Assembly: GCA_013399875.1 (NCBI GenBank)
Contig: VXAZ01000446.1
Coordinates: 1,316,113-1,380,112 of the forward strand
Direction of reading: 5' to 3'
Source of the DNA: Gymnorhina tibicen
Taxonomy: Eukaryota > Chordata > Aves > Passeriformes > Artamidae
DNA length: 64,000 nt
A program made the position numbers and the translations under genes. The notes under the pieces are model-generated. The model had not been told where the DNA came from and searched no databases. It saw nothing but the letters and a program-made list of their open reading frames with translations. How positions within the stretch are numbered: position 1 is the first letter of the stretch; each line of letters opens with the position of its first letter. Below are positions 26,801 to 38,800 of the stretch, piece by piece.

Positions 26801-29800
26801 AGTGATGGAATCACTGAGATTTTGGGCACTTGCAGATCTGCATCAAAAGCAATGTGTGGGGTAGGTGGAGCTGGTTAGCACTGCAGCCCAGCTGGCAGTG
26901 CCAGGCTCAGGAGCCGAGCTTGGCAGCACTGCCCATTGCCTGTGTGAGGGTCTGACACCCTGCACCATAGGGAATGCAGAAGACACGAAGCACTTCAGCC
27001 TACACACACTGCAAACATTTGTCCTCTTGGCCCAGCAGTGCTTTCCAACAGTGCCATTAACCCTCTGCACCGGGAGGCAACTTCAGGGGGAACAAGGACC
27101 CGCCTATGCCAGGGAATGCAGCACGGTGCTGGGAGCTCAACAAGGTACATCTGTACAGCACAGTGAAAAGGAACCTGCTCAGGTCCTGCAAGGCTGCATT
27201 TGTAGCTTTCCTTGGCTTAAAAATTTATAACATAGAATCTTACACAGAAGTTTCAGCCCAATTATGGGTTTTTGCCCAGCAGCATTGTGTCAGCTGTGGG
27301 ATGCCTGCTGCTGTCCCAGCCAGGGTTCCCAGAATGGCTGTAGCCTCGAGCCCCAAAGCCTCACCCCAGATTTGTGGAGCCTGGGTGACAGCAGATCCAG
27401 CCCTGCAAGCAGAGGAGCAGCTGGCTGCTGGAATGGAAATCAAGCTGCAGCCTGTTCCGTGCTGCTCTCGTAGAAATGTGCCGGGTGTTTTGCACACACT
27501 CCAGAGGGCAGGAATGCCTTTGCTTAGCAGAATCCAGTGCTGCAGTTCGCGTTCAATCGTCCCCAGTGCCTTGGAGAACAATTACTGCACAACGCTCTTG
27601 GTAGCAATAAGAAGAAGTCTAGGCAACCGACTTTAAATAAAGAACTTCTTTTCCCCCCGTGCTGTGTAATGCTCCTCCTGGTGCATTTAGGAATGTGAAT
27701 TATTTACCAGATCATAAATGAAGTTGGTCACCCAGTAGGTTGTCATCCCAATGCCTGAAATGTGCTGCAGCTGCTTGGCTTTGGTTTGGTGCTCCCTGAC
27801 CATGTAGAGCACAAAGCTTGCCGTGGTGATGGAGTAGCCCACCAAAACAGACATTGACACTATGATGTCCAGTAAGCTGTTGAGCCTGGGAGAAAAGGGG
27901 AGAAATATGCATTTGATGAGTGAGAGTGGCAGATTTCCCTTGCTGGGAGGATTGGTTAGAGCTCAGAAGCAATAAGGTCCTGATTCTGGGCCAGCATCTT
28001 TTATAATCCTGGAATGGTTTGGGGCTGGAAGGGACCTCAAAGCCCAGCCCATTCCATCCCCCTGCCATGGGCAGGGACACCTTCCACTATCCCAGCTTGC
28101 TCCAAGCCCCATCCAACCCGGCCTTGGACACTTCCAAGGATGGCCTCACCACCCTCACAGAGGAGAATTTCTTCCTTTCTTTGCTCCCTTTGCTGATGGC
28201 AGTGATGCCCAGCAAAAGGGACTCACAGCACCGAGCTGTAGTGCTGGACCCCAGCATGGAGTGGAAGGGCCAAAAGGTAAATGATGGCATTACTATTATT
28301 GTTATTATTGTTGTTGTTGTTGTTATTATTATGCCCAAGCACAGAAATGTGTGAGGCTGTAACTATGACCTCCAGATCTCCATGGGATCCTGCAAAAAAA
28401 CCCTTCCAGGAATTCCCAGCTCTGGTGGCAAGCAGGACACTATTCATGCACAGAGGGAACAAAGACAAGCGAGAACAGTTTCATCACTTAGAGAAAGATA
28501 TCCAGTAATTTAGGCTGGTTTATGGTTTCCAAGAAGCTGGCTTGCTCCTTTTAAAGCTAAGAAATTCAGGCATCAGCCAAATGAATCCTCTTACATTACT
28601 TGTTCTTGACTCTGTCCTCCAGGATATGGGTGAGCTGATAAGAAAATACCTACAGGGAAAAGAGAAAAAAAAAAAAGAAATTGAAAAAGTGTCCAAATTA
28701 AAGCTTCCTTCACCAGCTCCTGATATTGACAATAATACAGAAAACTGGGAGAGCAGAGAAGAAAAGCAGATCAAAAGTGTGTTTCTGCTCTGTCATCTCT
28801 GTGTGATCTTGGGCAGAATTTTGAGCATCTTCATTTTCCCTATGACTTCACTTGGCTACGCAGCAGATCTGAAATTCAGACCCTAGGCCTTGTTCCTACA
28901 TCTGTCTGGCTGACAGCACCATTCCCTTCCCACACCTCAAATCAGGCACGTGCCTGTGGGCCTGTGTACTCCAGCTCAGATTCCTCAGCACTGACGCCTT
29001 CAAAACTGAGGAATAAGTTCTGTTTCAAAGCTGCTGTCTGATGATCCCACCTCGTTCCATTTGTTCTTTTATCACCAGGAACAAGCCTTTCCCTGCTGCC
29101 CTTCTCCACAACTGCTACCTGCCTGTGATAGATGTCTTTCTCCATATGGGATCTGTGGAGGTGAGAGCAGAAACCCAGTTAAGCTACAGACACTTTTGCC
29201 CCCAGAGTGGCAGTGAGTTAATTATGGAGTATTCTGTCTTAAGAAGCTAAAAAAACCCAAACAAACAAAAGAGTATTTTGTTCAAAGTTACTAGCAAAAA
29301 TCTAATTGCCATGCTGGTAAGTCCCCTGTGATGTTTTGCAAAAAAATCCATTAAAAATGGGTTTGTATCAGGCCCAAACTGCAACAGAGAGATTTTCTGC
29401 TCATGTGCAGGTATCTTCACGTGTGGTTTAAGTACTTCTTTTCCAAGGAGAACACCTAGCCCAAAATACACTAGTATTGTTCACCACAGTGCTTTTGCCA
29501 TGTCTGGAGGCACTTTGTGCCCACAAAAGCAAAAGGAAGAACATGGGGGGGCTCGGCTGGGCCAGTTCCAACCTCCAGGGCAGGTCTCTGCCTTGGACCC
29601 CCCAGGATGACAGCCCAGTCTCTCAGACTCCAGCACCTGAGAAAGGGTTCCCACGTTTATGTGCCTAAAAAGGAGGTTCTCAGTTCATATTTTGACACCT
29701 CAGTAAATGCCTCAGGGAGGGCTGGGGGACCTCCAGCTGCTGTTAAATCCAGAGATTTTCTAGACCATGCCACCTCTGGGATTTAAACTCCTCACAGCCA

Positions 29801-32800
29801 GGTGCCAGACCTTAGGAATGATGTGACGAAGAACTATTCTGGGTAATTTTCCCTAAGAATGGGCACTCTGACAGGGGGATCAGAAAGGAGGAGCCTGTGG
29901 GTTTAGCTGACCAAATGCCATCCTGAGCAAATGAATTTGAAAGGGAAGATTTCATTGGAAATTAATTTTGGAGAAAAAAACCCCAACCAAACCTCAGTCT
30001 TGTCATCAGTGAGAGAAATGGGATTAAAATCTTGGGCTGCTAATAAAGCCATACAAACAGCCAGGAAATGTTTCCCTTCTCCAAAAGGGAGAGAGAGAAA
30101 GAAAGATACTGTCTGTCTAATCTGTTAATACTTCACCATAAAGCCATTTTCCTTTACTGGAGCTTAGGCTAGAAGTCAAAATTTCCATTTCAATGCTTTC
30201 TCCTTTTTTGTTAGCTGGGATTAAGAGAAGAGAAAGCACAATATACATAAGTCAAAAGCTATTATGACTTGCTTAGTGACAGGGTAAAAAGCTTTTTATG
30301 TATTTTTTAAAAAATATACCCAGTCTAAGTCAAACCTCTAAAGCAGGACTGGCACCTCTTTCTGACTGCTGAAGTGACAACACACTTTTTTATCTGGCCT
30401 CTTCAATGGTTCTTAAATCGTCATTTATTTGCCACAGCAACAACGTGATTGAGCTGCCAGGAGCGCACCCCACAGAACATCCCTGCAGTTGTATTTCAGA
30501 CTGGATTTACTCTGCCTCAGGGGAGCCAGCCTCATCCATTCATTCTGTTTCTCCCCTTCTCTGGTTTGGATGATTAGTGGGAAGCAGAGAATTATCTGTC
30601 TGGCCATTTACTACTACGCATTTCTTTCCAAAAACACATAAGCAGCAGGACAGATGGAACAAAAACTCTTGCTATCCTTTCCCCCTGAAAATTGCTGTTT
30701 TGCTGGTATAAAACTTCCCCTGTGAAAACTTTCTGGCTGTTCACATGAGCTTCCTGCCTTTGCTCTTGCAACAGCATGTGTTGGGAATAGAGACAGAGCA
30801 AGGAGCTTCACTGCTGAATAATTCAGCTGCTCTGGGACGTTCCTGCCGCTGGAAGCACCTGGCTGGGGTCTCCTCTCCCGGCAGCCGGGCTGCAGCTCTG
30901 TGATGTGTGAGCTAGGGCACGCTGCAAACCCCAGAGGGGACAGCCAGGGCCTGTCTGGGGGGGTGGCCAGGACAAGGCTTTGGTGCCACTCTCTGTGAGC
31001 TGAGCTGGCTGTGAGGGGAGTCTCGGTGCAGTGGTGTGAGGTGGGAAGAGACACACGCTGGGGCCACTTGTGATCAGCATCTGCTGCTGCTTGAATTCAG
31101 GGTGTCACAGAGCCTCAGGCCACATGCCTGGTTGCATTATAGCTCCATTCAGACATGTCCTATGAGCCAAGAGACACTGCCACCTGTCCCTGTGCCACCA
31201 GGGACAGCAGCCCTCTGAGGTGAGTGGGGCTAGGCCTGACCAGGACGTGGCCGCAAGGGCACCGCTTGTGCAAGGAAGTCAATCAGGAGGGTGTTTCTGC
31301 ACACAGCTGCTGCTCTTGGCAGAGCAGAGCCCAAAAATCTCTGTATAAGATTTCTCAACATAAATCTCTCTCTTGTCCCTGCACCCTGGCCCTCTCTGGA
31401 GACAGGCACACATAGAGACAGGTTTGTGCTCTCACTGCACTTTGAAAGAGGCTAAACTGCCAAGGGAAAGGCAGGGTGCCCTGGTTTACCAGCAGGAATT
31501 TGGGTTGCTGCAGTACATTATTGAGGAGAAGCTATGAGGACCCCAAATGGGCCATCAGCACTCCTGATGAAAATTATGTTTCTCACCACAGAATCTCGCT
31601 CTCCCCACTCTCACTCAAACCCAGACACACACATGCCCACACAGCCCGGGCTGCTCTCAGAAGAAGGGTGACATGTTAAAATTTCCTAATCTAACCCACC
31701 TCCAGAGATGACCTAGAGGAGCTTCTCTCTGCATAAGTAATGGGTACCTATCACGAGACAGCTCTTCCTGTGCCACACGAGAGGCAATAAATCAAACAGC
31801 AACCGCTGGCATTTCCTGGCTGAAGCGTTTTACGTAGGAGCTGGGGTCCTCCCTGTCCAGCTCCCCTGAGCCTCTGACTAAGACAAATGAACTTTGTGAT
31901 TTAGTCATGCTTTTCAATTCTGCTTTGAAAGGAATTACAGAACAGTGAATAAAGAAATGGCCTCACTGAAGTCAAGGTAAGTGTTGTCATTGATTTCAGC
32001 AGAACCAGGATATCCCTCCAAAGGGTAGAAGTTATCTGCTCACCTAAAGGGACACTTACCATATCTGGAAGTCTCATTTTTTGGCAAGTTGGCTCGAAGA
32101 ATGAAGTTGTTCAAGCTGTTGAGATAGGCTGGCAGGCTGTGATAACCCTCAGGATTGTACCACACCTGCACACGATTGAGAAATTGAAACAATTTGGGAG
32201 CTATTACTGACAACGTGTTGTTTTGTCCTGCTTCACTTGTGCAAACTACCTCAGATTTCAGCCCTGGTGCTTTACAACATTTTCACTGAGCAGAACCAGA
32301 GAAATGGGCATATCAGAATGCACCAGCCAGCCCTCATTATGGTACATACATCCCCTCATGAGATAAAGGTGCTACTAATTGATCTTTTCACCTCTGTGTA
32401 ATAATATTATGACAGCAGAAAAATTGCCTTCTGCTAGCAAGAGAAGTGAGACCAATAAAGAAGAATGGGGAGAGAAAAGGAAATGAACTGCAAATCATCT
32501 CTGTCATGCCAACCCACAGATTTCAGGGGGTTTTGCTTTCTTTTTTGGAATATCCATGAACTCAACGTGGCTTCTCCCTAGTCCCACACTTCCCACGCCA
32601 GGATGAGCAGGTGGAGGTTGGTTACCTTAGTCAGTGTTCTGTTGGGGGGCACTGGCCTGATGTCAAACTGCAGATCTGCTGTCAAAGGCATCCCGAAGCT
32701 CCAGCCACCATACCTGAGGGAAAACCGGAGGGAAATACATTGCTGCCCTCATCCCCAAGCTCTGATTCCCTTGGATGGGCCATGTCAGCATGCCACTGCC

Positions 32801-35800
32801 ACCCCAGGCAATTCCAGCCTGACTTCAGAGAGCTTATCCCAGTGTGGGGCCAAGCCACCACTGCTGCAGGAGCCCTTGTTTGGGGGAAAAAGAGAAACAG
32901 AAGCTTGGCAACACTGTCACAAAACTGTGCTGAAAGCCTCTGTTTGAGGAAGATCCTGAAGCCATGTGGACTCCTGAGCTGTGTGCCTGCCACTCTGGGC
33001 TGAGATGCTGCTTCTGACCCAGGAGATGAGCAGCTCAGTTCATCAGTGGCAGATGAACACATTTCCTTGGGTTATTTCTGCCCCAAGCCCTGCTGTGCAG
33101 CTTCCTGGCAGAGCCCAGGCCCACCAACAACTCTGAGAGCCCCATGGCACAAGGAAACGCGCAGACTCTGCTCTCACTGGAATGGATGCCCTCCTTCAAG
33201 TGGAGTACACACCGAGACTCTTCAGAGAATCAAACCTGGAGGAAAATCTCTCCCCAGGGTTTACTTCATGACAGGCTGTGTCAGATTTTTCTCTTTTTAA
33301 AGTTTTCTGAGTCAGACAAAGGCTCGTCTGCAGATCCAGCCCCAACATGCCAGGTGATTGACATGTTATCCCCAGGCTATCTCTGCTATGATCAAGCAGA
33401 GTACTTGCCCGAGCCTTTATCTCTTATCCATGATTGCAGGACACTTTAGCTCCTTTCAGCAGATTCTAAACCCCTACTGCACTGCCACCTCTTCAGGCAG
33501 AGGGGATGTGACAGGTGTAGGATGTCCTGCATTGCTCCCGGTGCCGTTCAGAGGAGAGGGAGGGGAGTTTGTGCCGTACCGTTTCTGCAGGAAGTCTTTG
33601 GTGGTTGCCAGAATGTAGGTCTCCACATTGTGCCCTGTCAGGTTGTACAGTGTCCTTGTGGAGAAGGTCCTTCTGTGAGGGGGAGTGTAGTTTGTCTGTG
33701 GACATGTCTGAGCGGAGACAAACGAAGAAAAACTTCAGTGTTTGTGTTTTAGCTAAAAACCACCACATCAGGACAAGATCGAGAGCAGGACAGCAGCATT
33801 CTGGTCCTGAGCCTCATTCCTGCAGAGGCTGCTCCTTCCCAAGCCGGGGTGCATGGACACACAGCACACATCCCTGCACGCTGTCCCCAACACATCCAGG
33901 GAGGTGCTTAAAAAACAACCTCTGCTTAAATCTACCCTTCAGTTCTACTGGCATCAGTGGGACTTTGAAATGTGCTTCATGCTACAGAGGAAGATTTTGG
34001 CTGAATTAAGGCTGATCCTACTCAGCAGAGTGACTGCACAGACAACTGCAGAGGGCAAAACAACTCACAGAGAAGAAAACTCTGTGGTGGCCTCAAACTC
34101 TCATCTTCCATTTCACAGCAGCTACACTCTTACATTTCTGCTTTGCTGTCAGCCACTGGAAATGTTTTCCTGGGCTTCAGAGAAACCTTGAATTAGTCCT
34201 GCATATATAATTTAACATGCTGAGGGCCAAAGTCACATCACTGTTTCATGAGGTTGAAGTGTCCTCCCAGACAGCATGTTGGCTGCTTCCTTCAGCTCAC
34301 AAAAGCCCTGGACTCCCCCATTGTGCATCTGTTCATCTGAATACACAAAACAGCTTCCTCCATGCTGAGGAACACCTGCCTGTGCCTGCTAGAGGTGAGA
34401 ATCAGCTTTGAACATTATCCCAACTTACTGGAGAAATTATGCCAATGCTTTTAATGATGTGATATTAAGTGTATGTCCAGAAAACTGCACAAAATAGCTG
34501 CATTTTAAAGAATGACTAGAAATGTTCCACTAAGTACATCTTTTATGTTAAAATGGCATCACATTGTGCCATGAGTTTATTTGCTATGGAAAAAAGCTGA
34601 GCACAGGTGAACAGCAGTGGAGGGAGGAGAGCTCAACCGCAAACTGAACTGTAAAACTGGAACACCCTTGGGACAGAATCTGCCTTCTCTCCATGTGCAT
34701 ACAAAGACACTAAGCCCAGCAGTGCCCATATCTGGCTCTGTAGGTACCACTGTAATGCAAATAATTAATATTATTAATCATTAATATTTAGAACAAGGAG
34801 CAGTTCTAGACTTTGCATAAAGTTAAATTCTGAAGAGCAAGCAGCAAAAATGGCTGTGATTTTACATAGTGACAGTGCTCGTGTAAGATGAAATCTTCCT
34901 CTTGAACACACACTCACCTCTGCCAAAAGGGACAATCATACAACCCTCAAAAACACCATTAAACCTTTTCCCACCGTGGAGAGCAAGGCAGGGATGTTAG
35001 GGTGTGAATCCTCTGAGGATGCTGTTTCCTTTCCTATCCCCAAACTGGTGCAGACAGTGGTTATCCAGTGTACAAATTCAACAAGGCCAAAAAGAGACAG
35101 GAGGACTTGGAATGCTGAGTCCCCCCTTAGCATCATGCCAGCCCATAAAACCACTCCCAACAAACAAGGCCCCCAGTTATCCCCCAAGCCCCCTCACTTT
35201 TGGGTTTATCCAAGTTACCTGGATGCCATCTGTGCAGTTGCAGGCAGAATACTTAGCTCTCTGGTTTCCACTGGTAATCCACTGGCCAAGCATGTCCTCT
35301 GTCAAACACTGCCTGAAAAGGAACACATTTTCCTCTGAGGCTCTCTGTGCTCAGGTGTGCAAATGAAGCTAATTGCTGTCATGTTTAATGACAGCAAGGC
35401 TGGCAGTTGAGCAGCTTCAGCAGGAAAGCAGACCTTCTTGTCAGCTCTGGGTGGTTCAGGGAATCCCCAGCCTCCTGCTGCCTCCCGTGCCCTCTGGCAG
35501 AGAGCCCTCCCTGCTGCTTCCTGTGCCTGGATTCGCTCAGCTGATCAGATGGAATCCAGGCACCACTTCATTCCTCCACTAGACAGTGCAAGGAATTGGC
35601 ACTCATAGGCCAAAAGCATCTGAAACCAGCCCAGAAATACAGGCTATTGTTGTGGCAGTCCCTGGGCACTCCTGTGGTGGGCTGTATTGCCTGGGCAGTC
35701 ACTGTAAACACTCAGGGTAAATATCTGCCTGCACGAGCATTGGAGTCTGCCCAGGATTTTACCACCATTCCCTGAGAATTTATCTGCAAAGCCCAAAACA

Positions 35801-38800
35801 AACCAGCCCTCATGGCACAGCTTTTAGATAGAGGTAACAAACACTGTGCTGAGAACTTGCTGCGTGGGCTCACGTTATAATTGGAATTATTGGGGCGGCA
35901 AGGACCACTTCCCAGAGAGGAGAATTGTTTGTTTTCATCCTGGCATCCTGCCACCACCAAAGCTGCTTCCTTATCACTCCTAATAATGCAGGAGTCCAAT
36001 GCATGAGAATTCTGCAGATGACCAAACATGGTTATTAAGGTCTAATGGCTAATAGTGTCATGCCAGTTCTCTTGCAGGTTTGGCATTTAAGTGGAAGAAA
36101 CCCCAAGAACTACTTACGAATTGCTTTCGTTCATGCACGTGTTATCCGTCCCAGGGAAAGCCAGCATCGAAGCAACTAAAGGAGCTGTGGTTTCATTAAA
36201 ATTCCTAAGAATTAACAAAGAAAAACAGAAGACAGGAAAAGGTTCAAAGAACTTCTACTATCACTGTGAGAAAGAAAACTGTGTGTGAGTCAAACAGGAT
36301 TTAAGATGTTAAATAATTGAGTATTTGTGGAAGCAGCACTCAAGGACACGCAGTACATGAGGACAGTCACACAGGCTTAAAAGGAGTCCTCATCACCTCA
36401 GCTGCTCCAGGGATTTGCTGCCTCTAGAGCCAAGCAAGATACTTTTGGACAATCAAGATTCTCTTTGCGGGGAAAAAGAATCTACTGCAAATTTCAGGCA
36501 CTGCTTGCAGCCCTGTCTCAATCAGCTCTCTCATCTGTGACATCCACTTGGTTTTGACCATTCAGGAAGATTGTCCTTGGTTCTGCCCCAGCTCTCTAGC
36601 AATGATCCATCAGGAGAAGCAGGGAACATTAGGAACAGAGGACTTGGACATGGAGCTCTGGCTCATTCCCCCATCTAGCAGGACTGAAGTGGAAAGGCAT
36701 CAGGAATCCTGGGAAGAACACCTAGAGCAGATGGCTTTAGAGCTAAATTTTATATTTCTGACTTAGAGCTGAGAATCACTGGAGAAAGAAAGAGGTTCAC
36801 AACATGAAAACAGAATGATACCAATTACAGTTGTTTTGGTAACAGGATTCTTAAGCACGATGAAATAATTCAGTGGTGACATTTTAATCACACTGGAAAA
36901 GCACATGCTCTCCCAGTTGCCTGTGTGCCTTGGACCAGAAAGGCCTGGGCAGGAAAGCACATCCTGTGCTGACAGAGAGCAGGGCAATGCTCACAAGATG
37001 GATAGAATTTGATCCCAGAGTTGTAATGCTGGAGGTAACTGGCGTGGGTACCTCATTTCACACTGGGGGAGGAGCGTACATGTATATATTTTAAGAAAAT
37101 CCCTATGGCTGTTACGGGGCTGAAGTACTTCAGTGGGAAACACCAAGAGCATTCCTCACACATTTCATAGTTAAATCCAACTAAGACGTTGTTTTTCTGA
37201 AGCTTTCTGGTCTGAGCAAAGCCATCTCCTCAGAGATCCCTTAGGAACAGGGTTTCTCTGTGTTGCCTGCACAACCTAAGTATGTGTCCTGTGTGTAGGA
37301 CACTGGCTGTGCTCAGAAATAACCCTGAATGGGCTCGTCCTGAACCAAGGCGAGTCAGGGTCCCGAGGAGCAGCACTCACCCAAAGAAGTCTGCCTGGTC
37401 GGCTGTGCCGTACAGCGAGGGGGACAGCAGCAGCTCGGGGTACTCGGTCTCCTTGGTCCTCAGTGTCCCCAGGCCCATGGCAGCCATCACGAAGAGCACA
37501 GGGAGGATGACCTGGGCGATGAAGCCGCGGACGTCGCGCCGGGTGTGGTGGGACCTCTTGATGAACAGGGCTGAGGTTTTCTTCAGCAGCAGCGGCAAAC
37601 CCCGCAGGCTCTTGGACCTGATCAGGAGCTGGTCTGGGCACAAAGGACGGCATTTGGTCATGGCTCAGCATTTGTGCCACGAAGGGAAGCGATGGTTAGA
37701 GCACTCTGGGAGGGTATTTCGCTTCCCGCACACCTTTACAGATGGCAAACCCAAAACTGCTAAGGTGGAACAAACACAGAACCAGGCGTGGGACAGGACT
37801 CCAGCCATAAGCTCATTTAACACCGCTTTCTTCTGTTAAATTTCAAATGTGTACGTGTCGTGACTTTCAGTGTGAGACCTTGCAAGAGGAACACAGGCTT
37901 CCAGATGAAATAAGTTATCTACATCCTACCTACCCAGCTGCAGCCTACAGAAAAAATGTATTTTTCTTTTAGATTCACAAGCTGAAATCTTTCATAATTT
38001 AAAAAGCAGGTCCTCAGACAAATAAGTAACAAAATTAACCCTGAAATAAGAAAACAAGCACAAGCCACTGGACCTCTTGCATGGACAGGTTTTGTGGTAT
38101 ACTAAAAGCACAGCCAAATCCTGTGCCACCTATTCTTCTTTATGAAATATTAACCTTTATAATACACCATGAAGCAAATCCTTTTCAGCCTTTTCTTAAA
38201 GGTGAAACAAAATACTTCTCTACACGAGTGACTGTTTCCAGTAACATTTGCAGTGCAGGTCAGCTTTGAGAAGTACAAAAACACCTCTGTGTTGTCCCTT
38301 GGATACCTCACTAACTATAAATGGTATATTTGTAAGTACAAAGCAATGTTTCTAACCCAAGAAAGCATTGCAGCCAGGCCTGTCTCATTTTTGGGTTGGG
38401 CCACCTTTGGCAGGTCTCAAGACCCTCAGGGATAGTGGTGTAGCTTGGTTCTCTTCCAAATGGGAATTTACCCCCCTGTCTGGTCCCTTGGGCTCCTTTA
38501 CCAAACTGCAGTGCCTGGGGCACAGCAAAAAGCAGCAAGGAGGACGCAGCTCAGAGCTGTGCTGCTTTTCCGATAGACTAAGGGATTAGAAAGTTTCTTT
38601 CCAATTCCACTACTTATGGGGAAATAATCCTCTACATCTATTACAGCAATTACTTTCAGAGGTACACATTTACTCTTTCACCCACATGCTGTATTTGATT
38701 AGATTAAAACCTGTATCAATTTAAAGGAAGGCAGATGCAAACAAAACCCCTTTAGTAATTCATCCTGTTATTCAGACTATTCCAAACCAGGGGATCTCAA

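Noticed and set aside
25564..26878. Three long overlapping plus-strand ORFs (361-405 residues)
   Set aside because: They are read-through of the 53-bp minisatellite in three frames. They have no domain, no splice structure and no codon signal, and the open frames follow from the unit sequence.
27106..27636. 176-residue plus-strand ORF
   Set aside because: It has no recognisable family or splice context, and it lies inside an ABCA12 intron on the opposite strand.
31988..32045. Minus-strand [12 protein letters not shown] stretch next to w31, first considered for the missing small exon
   Set aside because: It lies too close to the w31 donor to have a usable intron, has poor phase, and aligns much less well than 28595-28649.
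34755..34790. AT-rich near-palindrome (ATTAATATTATTAAT type)
   Set aside because: Simple A/T sequence produces such symmetry by chance, and nothing nearby suggests a hairpin RNA or origin.
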